A stretch of DNA of 64,000 nucleotides. Origin: Stemphylium vesicarium. Taxonomy: Eukaryota > Ascomycota > Dothideomycetes > Pleosporales > Pleosporaceae. Under the pieces are notes generated by a model. It did no database searches. It saw nothing but the letters and a program-made list of their open reading frames with translations, and had not been told where the DNA came from. Position numbers and translations under genes: made by a program. Every line of letters begins with the position of its first letter. Within the stretch, counting starts at the first letter, position 1. This document shows positions 1 through 12,127 of this stretch, piece by piece. The stretch lies in assembly GCA_004380135.1 (NCBI GenBank), contig QXCR01000010.1, positions 248,001 to 312,000 on the forward strand, written 5' to 3'.

Positions 1-213
1 CTTTCATAGACTATCCATGTTTGTCCAGGCACAGTAAGATAGATGCCGCGTCGCGTGCAGGGTAGCTCTAGGGTGACGTCGGTTGTGCGCGCTTTACCTG
101 TACTTCAAGAAGGCTGCGCGCCCACCCGATTGTCTTCTTTACGGCCATTGATAGTCACAGCTCGAGCTTGACTACCGACCAATTCCGGCGCCTCAAATCC
201 GAAGCAATTCAAG

Positions 214-1958
214 ATGCAGCTTCTTTCAATCATCGCCATCGGTGGCCTCACAGCTAGCGTTTCTGCCCGAAGCGCTCGCTCTGTTGGCAAGAAGGCTGAG
301 CTTCCTCGTCCTCGCCTGACGGTCCCGACGCAATCGCTCCAGCCTCACAAGCGCCAAAGCTCTCAGATTATCACTACTGAGGCTTCCAAGGGTATGTATG
401 TATGTATCAGGGTGTAGAGCTTGCTAACAATTAGCAGCATTCGCCGTTAATGGCACTGCAGGCGCCATTCCCGATGTCAACTTCGACATTGGCGAGTCTT
501 ACGCTGGTCTCCTCCCCATCAGCAAGGCTGCCAACGAGACCTCCGAGCTCTACTTCTGGTTCTTCCCCTCGGAGAACCCGGATGCTGATGACGAGATCAC
601 TATCTGGCTGAACGGTAAGCAAATTTACTACCAACTCACTGAATCCGTCTAATAATGATCTAGGTGGTCCCGGCTGCTCTTCCCTCGAGGGTTTCCTCCA
701 GGAGAACGGTCCCATCTCCTGGCAATACGGCAGCGGTCCCCATGCCGTGTACAACCCATGGAACTGGGCGAACCTTACCAACATGGTGTGGGTCGAGCAA
801 CCAGTCGGCACTGGCTTCACTCAAGGCAAGCCTACTGCCACCTCCCAAGAGGAGACTGCCGAGGAGTTCCTGGGTTTCTTCAAGAACTTTGTCGACACTT
901 TCGGTCTGCAGAACCGCAAAGTCTACATCACTGGCGAGTCCTACGCTGGCCGCTACGTCCCCTACATCGCCGACGCCATGTTGAGCAAGAACGACTCTAG
1001 CTACTACGACGTCAAGGGCATAATGTTCTACGACCCCAGTGTCGCCGAGGACGTTCTCCTCGAGGATATTCCCGCGGTGCCTTTTGTCGACCAATGGGCT
1101 GGTCTTTTCAACTTCAACCAGACATTTATGGACGACATCCACAACCGCTCTGAGGCCTGCGGCTACACCGAGTACATGGAAAAGTACCTTACTTTCCCTC
1201 CTCCCGGCAAGTTGCCCTACCCTTCCATGGATGCCAGCACCGAAGGCTGCAGCCTGTGGGAAGACATCTACAACGCCGTCTTCTACACCAACCCGTGCTT
1301 CGACGTATACGCCATCGCTACAACCTGCCCTCTTCTCTGGGACCCGCTCGGCTTCCCCGGTTCCTTCGACTACCTACCCCCCGGCACCGAGATCTACTTC
1401 AACCGCTCCTCCGTGCAAGCCGCTATCAACGCCCCCATCCAGCCGTGGGCCGAATGCTCCAACGGCGTGCTCGACGAAGACACTTCGCCCCAATCCTCGT
1501 GGGAAGTCATCCCCCGCGTCATCGACGCCCTCGACCGCACCGTCATCGCGCACGGCGAGCTCGACTACATCCTGCTCTACAATGGCACGCTCATGGCGAT
1601 CCAAAACATGACATGGGGCGGCATGCAAGGCTTCCAGTCCCCACCCACCGACGACTTCTACGTCCCCTACCACGACGATCTCAGCCTGACTAGCCTGAGC
1701 GCAAAGGGCCTCATGGGCAAGACCATCACGGAGCGCAAGCTCACCTACGTCCAGCAGGCTATGAGTGGACACATGGTCCCGCAGTACCAGCCTAGCTCTG
1801 CTTACCGCCAGCTTGAGTTTTTGCTCGGCAGGATCGAGAGTCTTACTAGTAGGGAGCCGTTTACTACGCTGCCCAAGGCGCCGCAGAGCAATGCTACTAG
1901 CATTGGTGAGAAGAGGGATCTTGGGATCATGGGAAGGGAGTTTAAGAAGTGGTTTTAG
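214..1958 (+). CDS. Secreted serine carboxypeptidase (peptidase family S10)
   Basis: Exons are 214-391, 438-614 and 664-1958, giving 549 residues. Both introns (46 and 49 nt) have GT-AG ends. The N-terminus is a signal peptide (MQLLSIIAIGGLTASVSA). The oxyanion motif NGGPGCSS spans the second junction. The triad is visible: Ser211 in GESYAG, Asp419 in GELDY, His488 in SGHMVPQ. Many NxS/T sequons fit secretion. S10 enzymes remove C-terminal residues from peptides at acidic pH, in the vacuole or outside the cell. Intron 1 ends in a tandem acceptor (ttagcag), so an isoform with one extra alanine is possible. The gene converges on the PLP enzyme at 2177. Family assignment is firm; the substrate is unknown. 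Confidence 0.93.
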
Positions 1959-2176
1959 GGGTTGAGTTGACGCGACGTGATGAGATCTAACTTGGTGGTG
2001 TAAACTATCAGGTTGGATATGTGTATATGAAAATGAATTGAAACGTTACGGTATCATCTATTCTTACTTTCTATGGGTTCCACCACTTTACCTCTCTCTC
2101 CTGAGCGCCTCTAGTCGAACTCAATCGACGGTAATACGTGGATGCACTCCTGGTCGTAATCTGGTAGACCATATAG

Positions 2177-3755
2177 TCAGGGCGAGACGTTTTGCGTTCT
2201 CTCGGGATGATGGACACGGATGCCCTCCTCCCTTTTTATGTCTGTCCACCCATGTGTTTGTCGATCTCTCTGCTCATGTGTCTGCCCATTCCTTTGTTCA
2301 TCTTTGTGCCCATCTCTCTGTCCATTGCTCTGGCCATCCCTTTCCCTATCCCTCTGCTCATCTCTCTGTCCATGCCTCCCCTCATCCCCTTCCTCCTCCC
2401 TCTTCCTCTTCCTGTCCACCACCTGACCAAAGATCTTATCAATAGCCTCAACCGTCGTATTCCCCCCACTCAGCACCACCCCAATATTCCAGCCCTCCTC
2501 CCCCGCCTCCCGCTGCACCATACTCCGAAACTCCTCATTGTACAGCACAGTCGCAAGTCCCACAACAGCACTCGGCTCCACAAAGCACTTCATACGCTCG
2601 AGCACAAGTTTCATCGCATCTTTGATATTCTGCTCTGTGACGGCGTACAAGCCGTGGACAAAGGTCGGGTCGGAGATTACGCTCCAGGTGTGCTGGCCCA
2701 GCGGTGTGCGCAGGCCGTCGGCGATGGTAAGCGTTTTCACAGCGTCGACGCGGGACCCAGCGGCGACGCCGCGGCGCGCGTCGTCTGCGCCTTGGAAACT
2801 GGGTTCTGCGCCGAAGACGCGGATTCCGGTGCCGTAGAGGGCAGTGGCGATGCCCGAGAGCATGCCGCCACCGCCGCAGGGGGCGATGATGGCGTCGAGG
2901 TTGTTCTCCTTCTTCTTCTTTTTCTGGTCCATGTCACTTCCGTCTCCCACCTCACTTTCTTCGTCTTCGAAACGAAGGAGTTTTGCTATCTGCTCCTGCA
3001 TCTCCAGCGCCATGGTGCCCTGGCCCAGGATAATGTGCGGGTGGTCGTACGGCGGGATGAGCGTGGCGCCCATGTCTTGGACGATTTCGCGGACGACGGC
3101 TTCGCGCTGCTGCGAGGTGGAGCCAGAGAAATGGATCGTGGCTTGTTGGGCCTGTGTGCCTGCGATTTTCGAGGGCGTGCTAATGGTCGGCATGACGATG
3201 TGAGCGGGGATGGAAAAGGTGCGCGCTGCGAGGGCGAGGGCTTGGGCATGGTTACCTGGAGAACGTTAGATATTGGGTATATAGAAGGAGATGGAGAGAC
3301 ATACCACTACTATGCGTAACCACACCCTTCCTCCTCACCTCTTCAATCCCCTCTTCCTCAATCAACCGCTTAACAGCATGAAACGCGCCGCGGACCTTAA
3401 ACGCGCCGATGCGCTGAAAGTTCTCCGCCTTGAAGAACAGCCTCACTTTCGGCTCTGCCGGCTTCTGCCCTTCCCATTGTGTCCCCTCAAGCGCTTCCGC
3501 GTCCTGTGGCTTAGATGCCATTTGCGTCAGCGTCGTGTTAGTCAATACAGGCGTATCGTGGATATGCGGTTCGATCAGCTTGCGCGCTGCCTCGACGCCG
3601 GCGCGCGTCAGCGACGGATGGCGCAGCGGGGACTCGAGGAGCGTTTGCCGTTCGGGCGAGAAGCGCGGTGTTGAGACATTGTTGGTGAGGTGGTAGAAGG
3701 GGTGCAGCGATGCTGTTATCATGGGCGGGGGCGACGACGAGGCTGAGGACGCCAT
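2177..3755 (-). CDS. Serine racemase / threonine dehydratase-type PLP enzyme with repeat tail
   Basis: Exons (minus) are 3755-3305 and 3255-2177 with a 49-nt intron, giving 509 residues. The fold-type II PLP signatures are present: the lysine in GAFKVRGAF, the SSGNHAQA substrate loop rebuilt exactly across the intron, and the phosphate-binding CGGGGMLSG. The family deaminates L-threonine/L-serine or racemises serine; I cannot separate these activities. A lysine-rich insert lies near the middle (DQKKKKKENN). After the catalytic domain comes an unusual charged tail of about 80 residues. Its core is eleven four-residue repeats such as RDGQ and RDEQ, encoded by a 12-bp tandem repeat at 2246-2377. 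Such a tail is not part of the family core. Family is firm; the tail's function is unknown. Confidence 0.87.
2246..2377 (-). repeat. 12-bp tandem repeat encoding a tetrapeptide array
   Basis: On the + strand about eleven degenerate 12-mers follow without interruption, for example tctgctcatgtg, tctgcccattcc and tctgtccattgc. Read on the minus strand in the frame of the PLP enzyme they encode RHGQ RDEQ RDRE RDGQ and similar units. The period is a multiple of three, so copy-number change would not shift the frame. Confidence 0.85.
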
Positions 3756-4566
3756 TGTGGGGAGGAATTGGTTTGCTTTTGAATCATTGCGGTTGCGAGA
3801 GCGGCTTTTCTGGCAAGAGCGCGGAGTGATGATGTACCGCTACGGGTGGCTTCTCCGCACCGCTAATCTTATCCCCACTAGTGGTCGAGATGGCGTCGCT
3901 GTTATCTCCGAGGCTGGGCTGTGTTGCTGCTGCCAGCTAGCTAGCTAGTGCATGGGGCTGTCAACTGGGTAATTCACCTCTTAGTTGCTAAATAATGTTT
4001 GCCTGTCGCCTTGGAAATCGAGAGAATGCATGCGACGTATAGCACGCCAAGTTTGCGTGTGCGCAAAGCCGAGGTAAACTTACCTGGGCGCCACCAACCC
4101 GATGGTAAACCCGACACGTGACTTTCGTCGCAAGCCATCTCTCACGCGCAGCATCGAGCTGGAGAACTCACACAGTGGCAATGAACCTGCCCATTAGCCC
4201 ATCTGCGCAGCAAGAATATCACTCAGCCCGCACGTACGTATTGCAAAGGGTATCAATAAATGTCTTTACCGTAGAATCAAGATTTGATCGCTCCTGTGAT
4301 AGAACTGCACAGACACTTTCACGGTTCCATCACCTGAAATTGATGGCACCGATCGACTGAAGTACAAAGCTACTCATATTGCACCGCACAACAAACTAAA
4401 ATTCACACGCCATAGCGACGATGTCCTCAAGGTATCAATTGAAAGTTTCGTTTCGATGTTGTATCAACAAAGCTTCAGCCATCTACACACAGCGCGCATG
4501 ATAGTCAAAAACAAGGACCAGGCCACCATTCACAATCCATTCACACACTCCCCATACTCCACCATC
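3756..4566. other. Intergenic, upstream of the PLP enzyme
   Basis: I see no gene. The stretch should hold the promoter of the minus-strand PLP enzyme and the 3' end of the F-box-like gene. It contains a short GCTA tandem near 3938-3950 and a CACGTG E-box at 4115-4120, whose use is unknown. Confidence 0.5.
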
Positions 4567-5286
4567 TTACAAGCCCAGCACCTTCGCCAGCTCCGGATAC
4601 CACTCCTTGGAAAAGTTCTCCTCAGGGTGATACCCAACATTAGTTATCTGCAGCTTCACCTCCTTAGCGCCCACCTTCAAGCCCGCAGCGTGATAAACCT
4701 CCAACGCAGCAGCCACATCCTTGCCGCGAAAGTTCTCCATGATGTGAAGATCCAGCACCTTGAGTGCCGTCACCTTGTCCGCAAAAAGACGCAAGATGCG
4801 CGCACCAGGACAGAGCGCAAGAAGCTCAGCCACCGATCCAAAAAGGTGAACCATACGCTTCGGAGCGCGGTTGCTAGGAGCCTCACTGCTGCTAATCGGC
4901 GCCCCAAGCCACGAATCAACAAGGTCCAGCTTGAGCTGCACGCGCCGAAGCGAGGCGAGCGCCCACGATGGGGGCAGCAGCGGTGCTTTGGGGACGCCGA
5001 AGGCTGTGAGTTCGCCGCCTTGGGTGTATCTGACGGTGAAGAAGTGGAAGGCGTTGATTTCGTAGAAGACGGAGGTTGCGAGCGCGCCGAAGTGGTGGGA
5101 GACGCGGAGTAGCTTGGATAGCATGCCGATTTTGATCAGGAATTGGAAGAATGTCAGGTCGATGACGCGGCCGGTGGCGGAGAGCAGGACGTGGGCGAAG
5201 ATCTTGCGCAGAAGCTCGTTGGGGAGCATGGTGGTGCGGCGCGGAGTGAGAGGCGTCATGGTGATGGTGGTGGGTGGAGTTGACAT
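4567..5286 (-). CDS. Hypothetical F-box-like protein
   Basis: Single exon of 239 residues from the ATG at 5286. The same frame stays open to 5859, but the extra 191 residues look unstructured and I prefer the internal start, where the protein begins MSTPPTT. Around residues 20-32 the motif LPNELLRKIFAHVL resembles the start of an F-box, which would bind Skp1 in an SCF ubiquitin ligase. The rest has no motif I recognise, though the hydrophobic pattern (LLALCPGARILRLF, KVTALKVLDLH) resembles many fungal F-box-like hypotheticals. A role in ubiquitination is a guess from one short motif. Confidence 0.6.
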   Translation of the reverse strand: MSTPPTTITMTPLTPRRTTMLPNELLRKIFAHVLLSATGRVIDLTFFQFLIKIGMLSKLLRVSHHFGALATSVFYEINAFHFFTVRYTQGGELTAFGVPKAPLLPPSWALASLRRVQLKLDLVDSWLGAPISSSEAPSNRAPKRMVHLFGSVAELLALCPGARILRLFADKVTALKVLDLHIMENFRGKDVAAALEVYHAAGLKVGAKEVKLQITNVGYHPEENFSKEWYPELAKVLGL

Positions 5287-7575
5287 GTTGGAGGTTGGTG
5301 TCTGGAGTGGTTGTCGAGGTGGCCTTTGTGCTTCAATATATTGTAGAAGAGAGGTTGAACTTGGGGTCGACAAGCGGGAAGGGGACTTGGTCTTGCGGAG
5401 TCCTGGAACTCTGAAGCTGAAGAAGTTGGAGTGAGACCGGGGGCACAGCTTTATGTAGACGATAGATTGGGCCTCTGGCACCTCGCGCAGAGACGAAGGC
5501 ATCGCTGTGAGTATGAATGAAGAACTGTGAACTTCTTCAGTTCCGCTATGTCGGGTCGTGAAGCTCACGATTATGCAAGGCCCTGTCAGGTTCTGAGTCC
5601 CCGGCTCACTCCAGCTTGCGTAGCGCAGCGCCTTGTACGTATTTTCACTCTCCTGGGAGCGTCCCATAGCAGCGGGGACCTGTGTGAGACGTACGAGGTG
5701 CCTTCTGACGGGCTTCATTGGCCTCAGGAAGGCTACCGGAGAACTACCGGCAGTAGTGACTTTTAAACTACCAGAGAGTGAATGTGTGGTGATGATTATT
5801 CCAGAAAACAAGAACCGATGGCTTGGGTGGGAATCGGGCTTGGCCGCAAAGAGGTTCATAGCTTGCCTAGAGTATTTGCTGCAGTCGAGAAAACGTGGAG
5901 TTCGGGTGGCCCCGGGACCTTATGAACAGCAATTCAAGACGCGAAATTTCGTTTGTATAAGGTTGTTGATCGAGTATCAGAACATTGAAGAAAATATGAC
6001 GCAGTCTGGCTTGAGACAATAGGGGCGAGCGTGTATATCATGACCGAGAGATATTTGTGAACGGCATTGTCATTCTTTTTTTTTCACTGGGCTCACTTTC
6101 TGGATGCAGCATTGTCTCTTTGCACCAGCCGAGGAGGTGCATGGCTGATGTGCTGTTCGTCGCGCACGGAGTCGACCTTTCTCCGCGGGTGTGCTGATCC
6201 CAACAACAATCATCAACATTGACATCCAACTTCCACAAATGTCCAAACTCACTGATGTGTCCCAGTGCAACCGGATCATTGGTGGGAAGCTTTAACCCTC
6301 GATACAACTGAAATCCTGAGCCTCGAAAAGCCTGTACGGACGACCCTCTAACGACCGCCCGACAAGTGGAGGCGCCGAGCCTGTGACGAACGAGCGTGGG
6401 CACTCGAACATCCAATGGCAGCGACACCGGACCAGAGATGATGGAAACAAAGGACACACGAACAGATACTGTGGACTTTGCGATTACTAGTATAGAGGGC
6501 CACGCTGCGAGCTTGGTTTGAAAGGGAAGCCTTCGGAGAGGCATGGAAGCACCAAGTCTACCATAACAACATGCTAAGCTCCATGGCAGAGACGTTGCAA
6601 GTGTTCGTGGTGTCATGGTAAATGTTGTCGATGGTCCAGGATGAGCACCGTGTTTGGGTACCAGACGATATATGGCCAGGCAAGAATGCGCTCCGCTTAC
6701 CTACCAGCAATGCGCCATTTCCCTGGCATGCTGTCAAGGAGGGTTAACATATCCTGGGAGGCAGTGGTGAAATGGCGAATTCCGCCGAGAGTCTTTGAGA
6801 GAAGGAAAAAGTGCTACACAAAGGTTCGTGAACGATCAAGAAGCAGAAAGCCGTTCAGCTTTTAAGAAAAGAGGGAAACAACTGTGAAATATATCGAGCA
6901 GCGTCGGCGGAACAGAAATCATCTCCGTAATTCAGATGCGGAGGGTTCATCCGGCGAATGATTACACATGGAGCGACGAATCGCACACCGGCGAGCAAGG
7001 AAGAAAAGGGGAACGACTGGGCGACTGAGAAGTACATTTGTCGGACCCGGAAACGTATCAATTTATGAGGACGGAAATAGTCGGGCTCAGAATAGCAAGT
7101 GCCAAAATCGGCATCCGATATAGAGAGGCGTCAAAGGCAAGCGGTAAGTCGTATATGGTATAATTAGCAATACGTGCCATCTGTAGAATGCCTCAGATTG
7201 ACAGATGCAGCGAATTGATGGGTGGCGCATTCCCGAGATCGTCTGCTTGCATTCTCAGCACGTGATCGCGGTTTGGTGGCAGAGACGGTAAACGAGGAGC
7301 GGCAGCCTTGCACAGCTACAACAGCTTCGACCTGCTGCGATAGAACTTGCGCTAGAGCAACAGACCATGAAGCTGCTTAGGGCCGATGTTGATGGAGGAG
7401 TGATGGGGATGCTACTGCAGGAACCAAGCTGCATGGCTTCTGAGCGGCCCATGCACACTAGCGTCCTCATCTCCGTTGCCGGCCATGACCTCGGGACCGC
7501 CGCCATCTTACCCTCCCACAGCAGCCTTTCACTATTTCCTATGCAAAACGGTCCCATAACTTGCCTAGTAATGCT
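5287..7575. other. 2.3 kb without a supported gene
   Basis: Several ORFs exist, the longest on the minus strand at 6038-6616, but none shows a domain, natural codon pattern or splice-linked partner. The right part should contain the promoter of the Zn2Cys6 gene at 7576. A CACGTG element sits at 7259-7264. Confidence 0.45.
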
Positions 7576-9692
7576 ATGACCAAGAGGTCGCATGCCAGTA
7601 TATCCGCTTCGCATGCAGAGCCTTTGGAGCGGCAAACATCCTACGATGGCGAAGGCAGCGGCAGCCATGAGGACGGCGATGGGTCATCGCTGAAGAAAGC
7701 GCGCTCTTTCATGGCCACCCTAGTATGTCAACACGGACATGTCCTCCAAGCCAAAACTGACCCAAATAGGCTTGCGACATATGCAGGTCGAGAAAGACGA
7801 GATGCGATGAAGACAGACCAAAATGTGGTTATTGCCGGACCATGAATTTAGAGTGCACTTACCAAGCGCCACGAGCAACGAAGAAGGATCAGTCCATGGC
7901 AGTAGCCATCAATGCAATCAGAAGGCTAGAGTCCAAGATTGAAGATCTGACCACGGCCATCAATACTCCAAAGCATGCGCCCACGCTACCGCTCTCGCCA
8001 GCAGGACCTATTATAGATCATCACTCGCCTCACACAGCCTTCTCTCAACCTAGTCCCGGAAACAATGTCGCAGCTGCGCCTTCAAGCATTATGCACCGCA
8101 ATCGGGCGAGCATACATGAGCTTGCCATGTCCCCACAAGTTGTCGGAACTCCGATGAGAAGTCCCTTCCCTGCTCCAGATGTGCAGGGCGTCGTGGACCT
8201 CTCCTTCAGCCAGCACAGGGTTGCCTTGTGGCCGACTATCCAACAGATACTCCCCGTAGAATTTGTTTCTGCGCGTACAGAGCTTCCAGAAGACTATATC
8301 GTCGACATTGAGAGCCAGAGAATGCCCTTGCCACTGCACATCCATCGCCCGTACGGTACGGGACCCGAGAGTTGGTTGATGAATCTGCCGCAATCAGCAG
8401 TGAAGGGTCTTGCAGGTGCCTATTTCGCCGTCTTTCACCGCAACATGCCGATGCTGGACAAGTATCATTTCTTCTCGAGCACCCTGGCTATGGCAATGGA
8501 CAACGAGTTTGGGTACGACATTGAGACTGCATTGGTCCTCAACGTGCTGGCTTTGGGATGTCTAGCTGTCAAAGCCCATGAAGAGGGCGACTTTAGCCTC
8601 CCCTCCCGTCACTCTGTAACAGGACGTGGCTTTGTGCCCCCTGAGTGGTACGAGCTTATAATCGACGAACCTCCAGGACTAAAGTTCTTCAATGAAGCTC
8701 GAAAGCGCTTCGGATTCCTCATGTGCCAGAACGATCTGCAGACTGGTCAGTTTTACATGTTATCGACGCTGTACTATGCCCAGATCTTGCGGCCGTTAGA
8801 TTCCTGGACTACCGTGAACAGGGCTGCTTTGAGCTGCGCAAGCATCCTCACCCGCACATCGACCGTCGATTATGAGGTTTGGGAGGGTGACATGCTTTCA
8901 AGGCTCTTCTGGTGCACATTGATGTACGAGACAGTGATCACGCAAGAGCTCGATTTACTTCCCCACAGCGGATTATTGGAATATGAGCCGGACATCCCTT
9001 TGCCGAAGTTCACACAGTGTCCACGACCCAAGACATCTATCTCAGGCCTGCTCACCGACGAAGACGATTCCTTCTTCAATTTCCACTTCCTCGCCCAAGC
9101 TGCACATCGCATCATTCTCACTCGGGTCAAGCAAAGCCTGTATACCTTTGCCGAGAAGGATGGCTACCCCAGTGCTAGCCTTACAACAGAGATGTATCAC
9201 CAACTTGAGCAATGGCGTGACAATCTTCCGCCAACCCTCCAATTCTCCGACAACGATAATGTCAGCGACTCGCCCAGCCCCGCACATGTCATAGCGAAAG
9301 CCATGCTGCGAAGTCGCTATCTTGTTGCAAAGTTCCACATAGGACGGCCTTTTCTCTACAAAGCACTGCATGCGCCAGCATATACGAACGACGTTGAGTA
9401 CAACGAAGTGCGCAAGGGGCTCCAAGGAGGCATGTACTGGCCGACTACGATGGGACTGTGTACACAAATGCTGTCGGCTCTACCAATAAAGTTTGGGTGG
9501 TGCTGCCAATGCTTTGGACAGGTGCTGCTGTTCCACGCTGTGGCGCGGTCCCCTGACCCAAAGTTGCGAGAAACGTTACCGGACGGGTGGCGGGAATGGG
9601 TTAGCATCATGATGACGCTGATTGAGAGCTGCGCAAGGAGCAGTCCGGGTATCGCAAAAGACTGCGAGCTCTTGCGGTTGTTGGACGCTTGA
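7576..9692 (+). CDS. Zn2Cys6 fungal-specific transcription factor
   Basis: Exons are 7576-7722 and 7770-9692, with a 47-nt intron just before the zinc cluster, giving 689 residues. The binuclear cluster at about residues 51-78 has the pattern C-x2-C-x6-C-x6-C-x2-C-x6-C (ACDICRSRKTRC...CGYCRTMNLEC). A short basic linker and a coiled coil (AINAIRRLESKIEDLTTAI) follow, as expected for dimerisation. The middle and C-terminal parts have the helical character of the fungal regulatory domain (PF04082 type). The 49-residue leader before the cluster is low-complexity and basic. It is a nuclear DNA-binding regulator; the targets are not evident, and neighbours give no pathway clue. Confidence 0.88.
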
Positions 9693-10753
9693 GCGGGGGC
9701 GTGGAAGTCGTCCACGGTTCGGTAGATAATGTTCAGCACATGAGAGTGTTGCGAACGTGGAGGGGTCCAGCTATCAAAAAGTTCTCAACAGAATTACACA
9801 AAGAACCCTGCATCACCATGCGATACGTGACACGGTACCACAGACAACAGACTCGAGCGACGCATGGCGCTGGAGCGAGGATGGATACGGCGGTCTAAAT
9901 ACTTAGCTGGCCCTGAGTGATGCTGACTGCACACGCCGTTCCAGAGGCGAAACGGCCCCAGTGTCGATCATGCCATTTATAGCCGAGTACGAGCAAAGGC
10001 TTGCGTGTACACTGAGGACTACCGAGTGGCGCTTGCAATGCTCTAGTTAGGCCAATCTAGCTGAGATGGCATGAACAGATTGTACGAAAACACGTCGGTG
10101 TGTGCGTGTCTCGTCGCAAGTTCGCTAGAAATGAACAAGATAGCATCGTGTCGCATTCTATCCTTTCTGGATCCACGGCCTCTTCATCCCCTCCGATCTC
10201 CGATTTTCAGCGTCTAGGCGTCGAGGCGTTTCAGCCCTTTCCGTGCCGGCAACTATCCCGTATCTGACCACGCTAAGCCTCCCCTGGGCCTAGGCCTCCT
10301 GGAGCCGAGCAAGGGTCTTGCAACTCCGGGTCTGACACGCAGTCTCCTTCGGAAACACATTACGTCGGCTTTCTTACGCTCCTTTCTTGTTGCTTTTCTG
10401 GCTTCGTGCTTTCTTTTAGCTGCGTTTCGCTACGTAGTTTTGTTACCTTTATACCACGCTTTTACCTCTCGTTGCGCTGCGTTCCGCTCTGGCCTGTACA
10501 CGTTTTACGTCGCGACCGCTCTCTGTTCCATCTATTGTCGATTTGCGCCCCCCGGCTTCTTGTACGATACGTTTCGTCGACACGAATCGCCAGGTCATAC
10601 CAGAGGTCTTTGGAATTTGAGGATATCCGGGCATTGTGTATACGGTGTGAGCGAGCCTGGACGCGGTATAAGGACGATTTCGAAGTCTACGTACCGCAAG
10701 GTACTGCGCACCCACCTGTTAAATACAGGCTTTGATACCCTGAGTCAGTCATC
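9693..10753. other. Intergenic with pyrimidine-rich leader
   Basis: No gene is supported. From about 10370 the + strand is rich in CT tracts, as in fungal core promoters and 5' leaders, and probably belongs to the glycosyltransferase starting at 10754. Confidence 0.45.
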
Positions 10754-12127
10754 ATGAGCGACCACGCATACCAGTCGTTGGCGAACATGGGGCCGCAAGG
10801 GCGATGGCGGCGCGTCCTGTTGATCGCCATGGTGCCCATGGTGCTCGCATTTGTCTACTACGCAACCCCCTCCGCATACATACCGGACAGTCTGAGTTCT
10901 TCAACGTAAGCACCCATCCACCCCATAGTCTCCCCGTATCTAATATGCGCCAGATATCCGCATACCCAAAATGTATCCCTCGCGCAAGACGACATCTCAA
11001 TGGCGACGATAATAAAAGCCCTCTACGGCCCGATAATACATCCCATAGACGCCGCAAATTTTACCGACGAAGACGGCGATCTATACCAATTGTCCGGGGA
11101 GCCTAAATTCAAGAGCAAATTGGGAAAGAAGGTGCTCATTTTAGATATCGATAGCAGGCCGTTGAATGAGCCGGGTCAGTTGATGAACGACCACTTGAAA
11201 TGGAAGGGAATGCGCTCGCTTTCTGCGGGTATGCTGGGACACTACATGTTCGGTATGTATCCTAAGAATCAAGGAAATGGAGAGGCGCAACTGGAGGCGC
11301 AGTACTGCATGGTCTCGTCCTTGCCTTGGCATTCCACCCTCTGACGCATTGAGTGGCTCAGCTAACACTTGACAGCTCAAATACACGGTTACGATTACAA
11401 GTTTATCCGCGCGCCCGACTACGCCGACCGCTGGGGTACCTGGGTCAAGGTACCCATGATGAAGGAAGCGCTCAAGACACACGAATACATTGTTTTCATG
11501 GACTCCGACGTCATGTTCCACTACCCACATCTCCCGCTCGAGTGGCTCCTGAACTACTGGAACATGACCGACGACACACTTGCCATGATGTCCATCGACC
11601 CTAACGAGCCGCAGAACTACGACGAGAAGGGCAACCGCTACCTGAACACCGGATTCGTAATCGCTCGACAGAGCAAGCGTACGCAGGAAATGTACAAAGC
11701 CTGGGCCGAATGCCCCTCGGAGACCAAGTACAAAGGCTGCGCAAAGTGGAAAACAGGCTGGGCGCACGAGCAAGCCGCGTTTGGAAACTACCTCCGCTAC
11801 GACTACGACCGACCAGACGACATCCGCGTGCTCCCCTGCGTCGAAGCCAACGGCGCGCCTGAAGCGGAAAAGCGCGGTGGCTGTAAAGGCGTCTTTGTGC
11901 GCCACTTTTGGGTGGACAAGGGCCTGGTCGCCAAGAACCTGGCCGATAGCGTCATGCAGTACTTCCTCCCCAGGTTGCACGAAGCCTACCTTGGCTCTTC
12001 CACCGAGCACATTGTCGATGCCAAGGGTTTCAGGCTTGAGGGCGCGGAGCTTATTGAGATGAGCGAGGAGGAGAAGGCGGCGGCGCAGAAGCAGAAGGGT
12101 AAGAATCAGAAGGATGAGGGGTGGTAG
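10754..12127 (+). CDS. Type II membrane glycosyltransferase, GT34-like (Gma12/Mnn10)
   Basis: Exons are 10754-10905, 10954-11252 and 11376-12127, giving 400 residues. A short cytosolic tail and one membrane segment (residues about 20-36, VLLIAMVPMVLAFVYYA) give the usual Golgi type II topology. The luminal part shows family features: HYMFAQIHGYDYKFI across the second intron, a DxD metal/nucleotide-sugar motif in VFMDSDVMF, LNTGFVIARQS, and HEQAAFGNYL. GT34 enzymes transfer galactose or mannose from nucleotide sugars to N- or O-glycans. The C-terminus is lysine/glutamate-rich. The transferred sugar cannot be read from sequence. GT34 is my best match; another GT-A family is possible. Confidence 0.78.

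Noticed and set aside
2192..3319. 375-codon plus-strand frame
   Set aside because: Antisense to the PLP enzyme; the opposite strand carries all family motifs and a clean intron.
4456..5112. 218-codon plus-strand frame
   Set aside because: Antisense shadow of the F-box-like gene with no motif of its own.
6038..6616. 192-codon minus-strand open frame
   Set aside because: No domain, unnatural composition, no splice partner, and it lies in an otherwise empty intergenic region.
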